A stretch of DNA of 13,441 nt from an uncultured Chromatiaceae bacterium. GTDB lineage: Bacteria > Pseudomonadota > Gammaproteobacteria > Enterobacterales > Alteromonadaceae. The notes beneath the pieces are model-generated. The model was not told where the DNA came from. It worked only from the letters and a program-made list of their open reading frames with translations, and ran no database searches. Made by a program: the position numbers and the translations under genes. Each line of letters starts with the position of its first letter. Positions within the stretch are counted from its first letter, which is position 1. Positions 1 to 6,607 of the stretch are shown here, piece by piece. Location of the stretch: contig CAMLRA010000113.1 of assembly GCA_946482325.1 (NCBI GenBank), positions 1 to 13,441 on the forward strand. Reading direction: 5' to 3'.

Positions 1-562
1 CGGCGCCATAGGGAAAAGGCAAACCCAACGTGAGGCTGGCTTCTCTGATCCACAAAGATGTCAGCGCAAAAGCAGCACCGCTGGCCGTACCGATAGCAAC
101 GGTTTTAAGCGGTAGCTGGTTGAAGTTCTTCACACCACTTAATAAAAACACAGCAATAGCACCGACACCGACACCGATCCAGCCAAGCGGCGACAACACA
201 CTGGCAAAAAACAACACACCGAGCACTGCGGCAAAAATTGCTTCCGATTTCGCCAGGCCAACTCCGATGGCATAATTTTTTTGTTTAAACAGTATCACCA
301 TCAATGCAGTCGCCAGAATTTGCATCAGTGACGCAGCCAGGACCAAACCAGCAAAACTCAGCGAGAATTGCGGGATTTCGGGCTGCTGCAGCGGGTCGCT
401 CAGCGCATATAAAGTCCACAAATAGAGCGCCGCCAGTGGGCTGGCATAAATAAAACGCGCCAGCGTCACACCCAGCACTGAAACTTCTTTACTCAGTACC
501 TTTTGACAGGCATTGCGTACCGCCTGCATAGACGCGGCCAATAAGGTAAATAAAATCCACAT
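1..562 (-). CDS. DMT/EamA-like transporter (partial, C-terminus outside window)
   Basis: The minus-strand frame is open from an ATG at 562 to the window edge, giving 187 visible residues of a protein that is normally about 290-300 aa. It starts MWILFTLLAASMQAVRNA and is a chain of hydrophobic helices separated by short loops. The stretch QKNYAIGVGLAKSEAIFAAV and the following GWIGVGVGAIAVFLLSG are typical of the EamA repeat of drug/metabolite transporters, which lie in the inner membrane and export small metabolites. The start is supported by GGAGG on the minus strand (573-577), 10 nt upstream of the ATG. The gene is divergent from the tRNA-Pro gene. The substrate cannot be inferred. The family call is fairly safe; subfamily is unknown. 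Confidence 0.8.
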   Translation of the reverse strand, partial: MWILFTLLAASMQAVRNACQKVLSKEVSVLGVTLARFIYASPLAALYLWTLYALSDPLQQPEIPQFSLSFAGLVLAASLMQILATALMVILFKQKNYAIGVGLAKSEAIFAAVLGVLFFASVLSPLGWIGVGVGAIAVFLLSGVKNFNQLPLKTVAIGTASGAAFALTSLWIREASLTLGLPFPYGA

Positions 563-711
563 AAACTTCCGGCCTCCGGCATGACGCAAGGGATTAAACG
601 CAGACATCCGGATGGATGCAGCCTATGACTACCATAACTGAAATCGCCGGTTAAGTTTGAGCTATTTGCCTGATAAACCGGCTAAAAATACCGCAGTCAG
701 GTTGGATGGCA

Positions 712-739
712 TTGCAATCAGACAGAAAGACAGTAAGAT
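712..739 (+). promoter_or_regulatory. Sigma70-like promoter of tRNA-Pro
   Basis: TTGCAA (712-717) and TAAGAT (734-739) are separated by 16 bp and placed so that transcription would begin around 746, just before the tRNA. The bases between the -10 box and the tRNA (AGGCGCTCG) are GC-rich, like the discriminator of stringently controlled stable-RNA promoters. This is a motif match only. Confidence 0.6.
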
Positions 740-750
740 AAGGCGCTCGT

Positions 751-827
751 CGGTACGTAGCGCAGCCTGGTAGCGCACTGTCATGGGGTGTCAGGGGTCG
801 TGGGTTCGAATCCCGCCGTACCGACCA
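751..827 (+). tRNA. tRNA-Pro (anticodon GGG)
   Basis: The 77-nt sequence folds as a cloverleaf. The acceptor stem CGGTACG (751-757) pairs with CGTACCG (817-823), followed by discriminator A and an encoded CCA (825-827). The D arm carries AGCGCAGCCTGGTAGCGC, the anticodon loop ATGGGGT (783-789) has anticodon GGG at 785-787, and the T arm contains GGGTTCGAATCCC. It closely resembles E. coli tRNA-Pro(GGG) from memory, including the T-T mismatch in the anticodon stem. It decodes CCC/CCU. Its 3' end is not repeated elsewhere in the window, so there is no evidence of an integrated element here. Confidence 0.97.
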
Positions 828-840
828 TTAAGTTCGTTGA

Positions 841-864
841 AAAGCCTGCTTTTGCAGGCTTTTT
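841..864 (+). terminator. Intrinsic terminator of tRNA-Pro
   Basis: A perfect stem AAAGCCTGC/GCAGGCTTT (841-849 with 854-862) with a TTTT loop is followed by more T residues. It begins 14 nt after the tRNA 3' end and should end a monocistronic tRNA transcript. Confidence 0.9.
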
Positions 865-1283
865 GCTTTTCTGCGCACAACATCAAGAAATTAAGGTTGA
901 CGTTGAGCAATCCGTTAGTTCAGGTTTCGCTAAATTATGAAAATCCGATGACACCGTTGTCTTGTAATTAATTCCGGACAGGCAGCGCAGTCAAGCGGAG
1001 TTAATATGTTTCAGCGTCTTGATCTGACGGTTGTTTTTCAGCCATCACCGCAATAGCAGTATCAAGACTCTTCGCTAGCAAGTGAAGAATTGACCGCTGT
1101 ATCCTGCAGCTTTTTTTGTCATAAACCTATAGAATCTCTCGGTTGCGGCCGGAACGGATAACCGTGCTCAGACGAAGGTCTGCCAGATGCAGAAGTGACT
1201 GACTATCTGCCGGCGGATCATCTGACTGCAACACATGACTGGCAAACTGCCATTATGGCCTGAGATATTACAGAGGTGATGTG
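865..1283. other. Gene-poor stretch, only doubtful small elements
   Basis: About 420 bp without a convincing gene. Three weak items can be seen. First, a 16-codon frame at 1006-1056 (MFQRLDLTVVFQPSPQ) preceded by GGAG at 997-1000. Second, a short hairpin at 1096-1110 followed by seven T residues (1111-1117), which could be a weak terminator. Third, a stop-free frame at 1162-1262 ending DHLTATHDWQTAIMA that has no usable start codon near its beginning and could be a gene remnant. I recognise no family in any of these and no transposon ends or repeats. Confidence 0.5.
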
Positions 1284-1469
1284 ATGAAGATGGAACAACT
1301 GAACAGAACATTTCAGCCGGAGTACTTTCCAACCGCAGGGTTTGGTAGTGTGGCGCCGCCTTGGATTAAGGCCGATTTGCTGGTGGCAAATCCGCCGAAA
1401 CCCGCCCCGTCAAAAACAGCTCAGCCCAGCTGGCAATGGCTCAGGCGCCAGCTAGGCTGGCACCTTTGA
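1284..1469 (+). CDS. Small hypothetical protein, Pro/Trp-rich, 61 aa
   Basis: The frame encodes 61 residues starting MKMEQLNRTFQPEYFPTAGF and ending in a basic, tryptophan-rich tail, WQWLRRQLGWHL. The ATG at 1284 is chosen because AGAGGTG (1272-1278) lies 5 nt upstream; a GTG at 1281 is in frame but too close to this site. The middle (NPPKPAPSKTAQPS) is a low-complexity proline-rich linker. No signal peptide or membrane segment is evident, although the last 15 residues could form an amphipathic helix. It stands alone after a gene-poor stretch and converges on the bicarbonate transporter gene, from which only 22 bp separate it. I do not recognise a family. The good ribosome site is the main argument that it is real. 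Confidence 0.5.
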   Translation: MKMEQLNRTFQPEYFPTAGFGSVAPPWIKADLLVANPPKPAPSKTAQPSWQWLRRQLGWHL

Positions 1470-1471
1470 AG

Positions 1472-1491
1472 CAGCAGACACAGTTCTGCTG
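1472..1491. terminator. Hairpin between convergent genes
   Basis: CAGCAGA (1472-1478) pairs with TCTGCTG (1485-1491) around the loop CACAGT, filling nearly all the space between the two convergent stop codons. There is no T tract on either side, so its strength as an intrinsic terminator is doubtful. Confidence 0.4.
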
Positions 1492-2421
1492 TCAGTAGAA
1501 CCAACTGACCCAATGCTGATACAGCGGTAAGCCGATCAGCACGTTGACCGGAAATGTAATGCCCAGTGCCGCTAACATTGCAAGCCCAATGTTAGCATTA
1601 GGCACTGCGGCGCGGATCGCTGCCGGCGCGGCAATATAAGACGCGCTGGCCGTTAAACCGGCAAGTACGACAGCACTCCCCTGCGGCAGTTCCAGCCACA
1701 GCGCAGTCGCTATCCCGCTCCAGGCCAGAGCAAACGGCGTGATTGCAGCGAAGGCGACCAGTCGCCACTGCGCCAGTGGCAGCGGTGAGCAAACTTTCGC
1801 CGTACACAAGCCCATCTCCAGCAGAAACAACGCCAGCATGGTTTTAAAACCACCAAGTAATGCCGGTGCAATAGGCTCAAGTCCGACTGGTCCATAGACA
1901 TAACCAATCAATACCCCGCCACCGAGCAGCAAGACGCCGCGGCTGGTCAGCGATTCGCGCACGATACCGCCGGCACTGCCCTGACCGGTCAGGCGCCGGT
2001 GCAACCACAACATAGTCACAATAGCCGGCAGCTCCAGCAGCACTAAATAAAGCGTTGTTTGAGGCGCGACCGGTAAACCGGCCCGCTCAGTCATGGCCAA
2101 TACCAGCGCAAAGGTTCCGGCACTGACCGAGCCATAATGCGCCGCGATACTGGCAGCATCATCGATATTCAGCCGCACCAGCTTGCGTAAAATCGGATAA
2201 CACAACAAAGGCAGAATAAAACCCAGCAACGCCACCGGCAACAGTTCGAGCAGCAAAGTAGAAGTGACATTCCCATGCAACGCCAGGCCACCTTTTAAAC
2301 CCAGCACCAGCATCAATAGAATCGACAACGTCTCATAAATTGAATGCGGTACTTTTAAATCGGATTTCAGCAAACCTGCGACTAAACCAAAAGCGAAAAA
2401 CGCTATCACTATGTCAGGCAT
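1492..2421 (-). CDS. SbtA-type sodium-dependent bicarbonate transporter
   Basis: This 309-aa inner-membrane protein has about ten hydrophobic helices and the family signatures of SbtA (Sbt_1/DUF897). Near the N-terminus is SDLKVPHSIYETLSILLMLVLGLKGG, mid-protein is TTLYLVLLELPAI, and near the C-terminus are ASYIAAPAAIRAAVPNANIG and ITFPVNVLIGLPLY. Cyanobacterial SbtA imports bicarbonate with sodium at high affinity to feed the carbon-concentrating mechanism. This protein is shorter than cyanobacterial forms (about 370 aa), mainly through a short link between its two halves. The ATG at 2421 is preferred because GGAGG (2430-2434) sits 8 nt upstream; an in-frame ATG at 2496 would add 25 hydrophilic residues and overlap the promoter region. 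It is divergent from a LysR gene likely to control it. No SbtB (PII-like) gene is adjacent. Transport of bicarbonate by this homologue is inferred from family. Confidence 0.88.
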   Translation of the reverse strand: MPDIVIAFFAFGLVAGLLKSDLKVPHSIYETLSILLMLVLGLKGGLALHGNVTSTLLLELLPVALLGFILPLLCYPILRKLVRLNIDDAASIAAHYGSVSAGTFALVLAMTERAGLPVAPQTTLYLVLLELPAIVTMLWLHRRLTGQGSAGGIVRESLTSRGVLLLGGGVLIGYVYGPVGLEPIAPALLGGFKTMLALFLLEMGLCTAKVCSPLPLAQWRLVAFAAITPFALAWSGIATALWLELPQGSAVVLAGLTASASYIAAPAAIRAAVPNANIGLAMLAALGITFPVNVLIGLPLYQHWVSWFY

Positions 2422-2516
2422 CAATATTTCCTCCGCTTTGAGCCGGGCGCTATTGTGCCTGCAGACGAAACTGTTGAATAATAAATGTATGAACATGCCT
2501 ATATAGACAATTATCT
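2422..2516. promoter_or_regulatory. Divergent sbtA-like/LysR control region with inverted repeats
   Basis: Ninety-five bp separate the two start codons. A 16-bp near-perfect dyad, ATAGACAATTATCTAT (2503-2518), runs into the LysR start codon, and a second inverted repeat, ATGT-N4-ACAT, lies at 2485-2496. TATGAACAT is present twice as a direct repeat (2488-2496 and 2516-2524). LysR proteins usually bind dyads in the shared region and repress their own gene, so these are candidate operators. No convincing -35/-10 pair stands out on either strand. Confidence 0.5.
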
Positions 2517-3494
2517 ATGAACATCCGTCATCTGAGTTTCCGGCTGTTACAGGTGTATCAAACTGTGGTACAGCAAGGCAGTATTTCGCAGGCAGCGCGG
2601 CAGCTGCATCTGACGCAGCCGACCGTGTCTATTCAGCTGAAAAAACTCAGTGAATGGGCTGGTGAGCCATTGCTGGAAACAAACGAAGGTTTATTGTTAC
2701 CAACGCCGGTTGGGGCTGAGTTATACCGCGCCAGTCAGGATGTGCTGGGGCGTTTTGCTGATTTTTCACAATTTGTACACAGTGCCCGCGCCGGCAACAG
2801 CGGCAGTTTAAGCCTTGGCATCGTCACCACAGCCAAATACATTTTGCCACCACTGCTGGCAGAGTTTTCCCGTCAGTTCCCGCAAATTGAATTGACTTTA
2901 AATATTGGTAACCGTGCACAAATATTAAGCAGGTTTGAACAGCAACAAGATGACTTATTTCTGTTCAGCCATCCCCCGGCCGGCAATCAGGTGCTGGCGC
3001 GCAGATTGCTGAAAAATCCGTTGCAACTGATTGCACCACCTGGCCACTGGGCGTCAGACCGCCTTGATTTAACTATGGCAGATTTGAAAACCGAACGTTT
3101 TTTGATCCGGGAACCAGGCTCCGCCACCCGGCTGATGCTGGAAACCTGGCTGAGTAACCAGGGATTGGCTCTGGAAAAAACCATGCAGATTGAGAGTAAC
3201 GAAGCAATCCGACTCAGTGTCGCCTCTGGCCTTGGTTTAGCGGTTTTGTCCGCTCATACCCTGCAGGCTGGTACCGAACCGGTGCAACTGTTGTCAGTGA
3301 AAGGATTGCCGTTGGAAAGTCACTGGTATCTGGTGGCCAGACGCGACCGGCGTTTGTCAGCAACGGCTCAACAGCTCATCCGCTACTTGCCAGCAGGACT
3401 GCGGCAATATCTTGACCCGGCCTGGCTGGTCAGTGATCTGGATGGCTTAACCGAGGCTTTTGTGGTCGGCCCAAAAGAACAGCCCCCCCGTTAG
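2517..3494 (+). CDS. LysR-family transcriptional regulator (CbbR/CmpR-like)
   Basis: A 325-aa LysR-type regulator. Residues 1-60 form the winged helix-turn-helix, including GSISQAARQLHLTQPTVSIQ. After a linker helix, the effector-binding domain runs from about 92 to 300. TTAKYILPPLLAEFSRQFPQ and FLIREPGSATR resemble CbbR/CmpR, which sense metabolites of carbon fixation and regulate Calvin-cycle or bicarbonate-uptake genes. The divergent SbtA-type gene makes that transporter the most likely target. The ATG at 2517 matches the normal LysR N-terminus (MNIRHLSFRLLQVYQ), but no Shine-Dalgarno sequence precedes it, so translation may be leaderless or weak. About 20 residues extend past the usual end, and the last codons lie in a C7 run (3483-3489). 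The ligand is unknown. Confidence 0.9.
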   Translation: MNIRHLSFRLLQVYQTVVQQGSISQAARQLHLTQPTVSIQLKKLSEWAGEPLLETNEGLLLPTPVGAELYRASQDVLGRFADFSQFVHSARAGNSGSLSLGIVTTAKYILPPLLAEFSRQFPQIELTLNIGNRAQILSRFEQQQDDLFLFSHPPAGNQVLARRLLKNPLQLIAPPGHWASDRLDLTMADLKTERFLIREPGSATRLMLETWLSNQGLALEKTMQIESNEAIRLSVASGLGLAVLSAHTLQAGTEPVQLLSVKGLPLESHWYLVARRDRRLSATAQQLIRYLPAGLRQYLDPAWLVSDLDGLTEAFVVGPKEQPPR

Positions 3495-3600
3495 TCGCAG
3501 CTTCAATGCTGGTGGACAGAATTCATCACATCGCCTGCTCCGGCTTCTAGTGCTGGGTGTGGTAGAGTGGCGTCGTTACAACTACCTGCAGGGATCACCA

Positions 3601-4680
3601 ATGATTGATTTTCGCTCTGACACCGTGACTCAACCTACCGCCGCCATGCGTGCTGCGATGGCCGCTGCCCCGCTTGGCGATGACGTATTTGGTGACGACC
3701 CCTCCGTGAATGCGTTGCAACAATATGCGGCTGAGCTGCTTGGTTTTGAAGCGGCGTTATTCGCGCCAAGCGGCACCATGACTAACCTGATGGCACTGAT
3801 GAGCCACTGCCAGCGCGGCGATGAAGCCATTGTTGGCCAAAACTGGCACACTTATAAATGGGAAGGCGGTGGCATGGCGGTACTGGGTTCTATTCAGCCA
3901 CAGCCCCTAGCCCATCAGCCCGACGGCAGCCTGTTAGCCGCTGATGTGTTGGCGGCGATTAAACCAGACGACCCGCACTTTGCCCGCAGCCGTCTACTGG
4001 TGATTGAGAACACCACCGGCGGCCAGGTGCTGAGCCTGGACTATATGGCACAAATGGCGGCCTTGGCAAAAGCCAATAACCTCGCGTGTCATATCGACGG
4101 TGCGCGGATTTTTAACGCGGCGGTGGCGATTGCCGCAAAGACGCAGGCAGATCCGTATCAAGTTGCCCGGCAGCTGGTCAGCGGTTATGACTCGATTTCA
4201 GTGTGTTTATCCAAGGGCCTCGGCGCACCTGTCGGGTCTTTGTTATTGGGCAATCGTGACTTTATTGCCCGCGCCCGTCGCGTGCGTAAAATGCTCGGTG
4301 GCGGCATGCGTCAGGCAGGTGGTTTAGCCGCGGCTGGTTTATATGCGCTGCAGCAACATGTCCGCCGGCTCTCAGAGGACCATCACCATGCGCAACAGCT
4401 GGCAACAGGCCTCAAGCAGATAGTGTCGGACTGCGCTTTGGAAACTCAGTTTTCACTGCAAATGCCGCAAACGAATATCATTTTCTGTGACCTGGACGCT
4501 GCGCTTGCCAGCCATTTTGTGGCAGAATTAGGCAAAAATCAGATCCGGCTGACCAGCAGTGTGTATCAAAGCGCTGGCCAGACCAAATCCCGCTTACGCT
4601 TAGTCACTCATTTGGATATCACGATGCCACAGATTCAGGCCATGCTGAGCTGTAGTCGAGATATTCTCAGCAATTATTAA
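3601..4680 (+). CDS. ltaE: Low-specificity L-threonine aldolase
   Basis: A 359-aa PLP-dependent cytoplasmic enzyme that cleaves L-threonine and L-allo-threonine to glycine and acetaldehyde, giving a minor route to glycine. The N-terminus MIDFRSDTVTQPT and the motif GDDVFGDDPSVN are characteristic. Catalytic features are visible: the Schiff-base lysine K205 in SVCLSKGLGAPVGSLL, D166 in HIDGARIFNAA, the PLP-stacking H83, and a C-terminal SRLRLVTH with the substrate-binding arginine. The ATG at 3601 has AGGGA (3590-3594) 6 nt upstream. The frame is open another 47 codons upstream, but that part overlaps the LysR end and looks non-coding. The 106-bp gap after the LysR gene holds no obvious promoter or terminator, so co-transcription is possible. 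Length matches family members of about 330-360 aa. Confidence 0.95.
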   Translation: MIDFRSDTVTQPTAAMRAAMAAAPLGDDVFGDDPSVNALQQYAAELLGFEAALFAPSGTMTNLMALMSHCQRGDEAIVGQNWHTYKWEGGGMAVLGSIQPQPLAHQPDGSLLAADVLAAIKPDDPHFARSRLLVIENTTGGQVLSLDYMAQMAALAKANNLACHIDGARIFNAAVAIAAKTQADPYQVARQLVSGYDSISVCLSKGLGAPVGSLLLGNRDFIARARRVRKMLGGGMRQAGGLAAAGLYALQQHVRRLSEDHHHAQQLATGLKQIVSDCALETQFSLQMPQTNIIFCDLDAALASHFVAELGKNQIRLTSSVYQSAGQTKSRLRLVTHLDITMPQIQAMLSCSRDILSNY

Positions 4681-4681
4681 C

Positions 4682-4708
4682 ATCTGCCACGCAAGTGGCA
4701 GGTTTATT
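4682..4708 (+). terminator. GCAA-capped hairpin between ltaE and the ABC gene
   Basis: CTGCCAC (4684-4690) pairs perfectly with GTGGCAG (4695-4701), closed by a GCAA (GNRA) tetraloop and extended by two weaker pairs. TTTATT follows, a poor T tract, so this may be a leaky terminator or an RNA-stability hairpin. It ends just before the ribosome site of the next gene. Confidence 0.5.
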
Positions 4709-4718
4709 GAGGTCTGCC

Positions 4719-6551
4719 ATGCTGCAGTTTTTTGAAAAATTAACCAACCCATTTCCGCCGGAAGAACCGACACAACCGCCCAAGGGCTTATACGCGTTTT
4801 GCCGTCACTACAGCAAAGGCATGGAAGTACCTTTGGCGGTAATGGCGCTGCTCACCGCCTTATTGGCGATGCTGGAAGTGTCATTGTTTGGCTTTATGGG
4901 GCAATTAGTCGACTGGCTGGTGCAAAAAGACCCGGCGACTCTATGGCAAACCGAGCAAGATACGCTGATCCGCATGGGGTTATTGACCGCTGTTGGCATG
5001 CCGCTGTTGGTGCTAATCCACTCAGCGGTGTTACATCAGACGCTACTCGGCAACTATCCGATGTCGATTCGCTGGCAGGCCCACCGGTATTTACTCAAAC
5101 AAAGCGTCAGTTTTTATCAGAATGATTTCGCCGGCCGAATTGCCACAAAGGTGATGCAGACCGCCCTTGCGGTGCGGGAAACGGCGACTAAGCTGCTGGA
5201 CGTCATGGTCTACGTGCTGGTGTATTTCAGCACTATGTTGTATCTGGTTTTTGACGCTGACTGGCGGTTAGTACTGCCGCTGCTGGTCTGGCTGGCGCTG
5301 TATATCTGCCTGCAGATTTACTTTATTCCGCGCCTGAAAAATGTAGCGAGCCGCCAGGCTGATGCGCGCTCGGATATGACCGGTCGTATTGTCGACAGTT
5401 ACACCAATATCAATACGATTAAACTGTTTTCGCACACCAGCCGTGAAGCGGATTACGCCAAAGACAGCATGTCACGTTTTTTAAACCCGGTGTATGAACA
5501 AATGCGCCTGGTCACCTGGTTAAGTTTCAGTGTTCAGGCACTGAATTATCTGCTGGTATTTTCGATTGGCGCATTATCCATTTGGTTATGGATGGCGCAG
5601 GCTGTCAGCGTTGGCGCTATTGCCATTGCGGTCAGTCTGGCGCTGCGCCTAAACGGCATGTCGCAGTGGATCATGTGGGAAGTTAGCAGTTTGTTTGAAA
5701 ATATCGGTACTGTAGCTGATGGCATCACCACGCTGGCACAGCCACAACAAGTGCTGGACCGGCCAGACGCCAAGCCACTGCAAGTGCAAGGCGGCGCTAT
5801 CCATTTTGACCAGGTGAGTTTTCAGTATGCCAGTCAGGGGCGTCAGGTGCTGCAGCAGCTTGATTTACAGATTAAACCGGGCGAAAAAGTCGGTCTGGTC
5901 GGTCGCAGCGGTGCCGGCAAATCAACCCTGGTCAATCTGTTGCTGCGGTTTTACGATCTGGACACCGGTCAAATCCGCATTGACGGCCAAAATATCCGCG
6001 ACGTGAAACAAGAAAGCCTGCGTGCACAAATCGCCATGGTGACGCAGGATACGTCGCTCTTGCACCGGACAGTGCGGGAAAATATTCTGTACGGCAAGCC
6101 GGACGCCACTGAAGCCGAACTACTGGCAGCCGTGAAAGCCGCCGAAGCGGATCAGTTTATCAGTGAACTAAGTGACCCACGCGGCAATCAGGGTTTAGAT
6201 GCGCAGGTTGGTGAACGTGGCGTGAAGTTATCCGGTGGCCAGCGCCAGCGCATTGCAATTGCGCGGGTATTATTGAAAAACGCGCCGATTTTAATTCTGG
6301 ATGAAGCAACTTCTGCACTGGATTCTGAAGTCGAAGCGGCCATTCAGCATAGTCTGAACACATTGATGGCCGGTAAAACCGTAATTGCCATCGCACACCG
6401 GCTGTCGACTATTGCCGCGATGGACCGGTTAATCGTGCTGGATCAAGGAGCTATTGTCGAGCAAGGCAGCCACCAAGAGCTGATTGCACAAGGCGGTATC
6501 TATGCGCAGTTATGGGCGCATCAAACCGGCGGTTTTATTGGTCTGGATTAA
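4719..6551 (+). CDS. ABC exporter, fused membrane and ATPase domains
   Basis: A 610-aa half-transporter of the MsbA/multidrug type, expected to work as a homodimer in the inner membrane. Residues 38-320 form the six-helix membrane domain (first helices near 38-60 and 85-108, a hairpin pair near 165-205, the last two near 265-320). The ATPase domain starts near 355: Walker A GRSGAGKST near 395, signature LSGGQRQR near 503, Walker B ILILDEATSALD near 525, H-loop IAHRLST near 558. All catalytic motifs are intact. The ATG at 4719 has GAGG (4709-4712) 6 nt upstream; an in-frame GTG at 4695 lies inside the hairpin and is unlikely. The substrate cannot be told; lipid or drug export is the family default. 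The hairpin upstream suggests partial separation from ltaE. Confidence 0.92.
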   Translation: MLQFFEKLTNPFPPEEPTQPPKGLYAFCRHYSKGMEVPLAVMALLTALLAMLEVSLFGFMGQLVDWLVQKDPATLWQTEQDTLIRMGLLTAVGMPLLVLIHSAVLHQTLLGNYPMSIRWQAHRYLLKQSVSFYQNDFAGRIATKVMQTALAVRETATKLLDVMVYVLVYFSTMLYLVFDADWRLVLPLLVWLALYICLQIYFIPRLKNVASRQADARSDMTGRIVDSYTNINTIKLFSHTSREADYAKDSMSRFLNPVYEQMRLVTWLSFSVQALNYLLVFSIGALSIWLWMAQAVSVGAIAIAVSLALRLNGMSQWIMWEVSSLFENIGTVADGITTLAQPQQVLDRPDAKPLQVQGGAIHFDQVSFQYASQGRQVLQQLDLQIKPGEKVGLVGRSGAGKSTLVNLLLRFYDLDTGQIRIDGQNIRDVKQESLRAQIAMVTQDTSLLHRTVRENILYGKPDATEAELLAAVKAAEADQFISELSDPRGNQGLDAQVGERGVKLSGGQRQRIAIARVLLKNAPILILDEATSALDSEVEAAIQHSLNTLMAGKTVIAIAHRLSTIAAMDRLIVLDQGAIVEQGSHQELIAQGGIYAQLWAHQTGGFIGLD

Positions 6552-6568
6552 GTTTTGCCCCGCTGACA

Positions 6569-6598
6569 AAAATGGCTGCAATTGCAGCCATTTTATTT
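6569..6598. terminator. Bidirectional intrinsic terminator
   Basis: An 11-bp perfect stem, AAAATGGCTGC/GCAGCCATTTT (6569-6579 with 6584-6594), has loop AATT and A/T-rich flanks on both sides. It lies between the convergent ABC exporter and GST genes and should stop transcription in both directions. Confidence 0.9.
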
Positions 6599-6607
6599 AA
6601 TATCAAC

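Noticed and set aside
646..682. Inverted repeat GCCGGTT/AACCGGC upstream of the partial DMT gene, and the CATCCGGATG palindrome at 605-614
   Set aside because: The 7-bp arms are 23 nt apart and the palindrome is short; neither is placed at a recognisable promoter, so they may be chance.
751..1283. A genomic island or prophage remnant inserted at tRNA-Pro
   Set aside because: There is no integrase, no second copy of the tRNA 3' end in the window, and the tRNA terminator is intact directly downstream.
1379..1386. Chi-like octamers GCTGGTGG here and at 3508-3515
   Set aside because: Two octamers in 13 kb can arise by chance, and whether this organism uses the E. coli Chi sequence is not known.
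2422..2496. A longer SbtA-type protein starting at 2496
   Set aside because: The added 25 residues are not SbtA-like and cover the control region. The ATG at 2421 has GGAGG at ideal spacing.
3460..3600. An N-terminal extension of ltaE by 47 codons
   Set aside because: The extension overlaps the LysR coding region and does not resemble threonine aldolase. The ATG at 3601 has a good ribosome site and the family's MIDFRSDTVT start.
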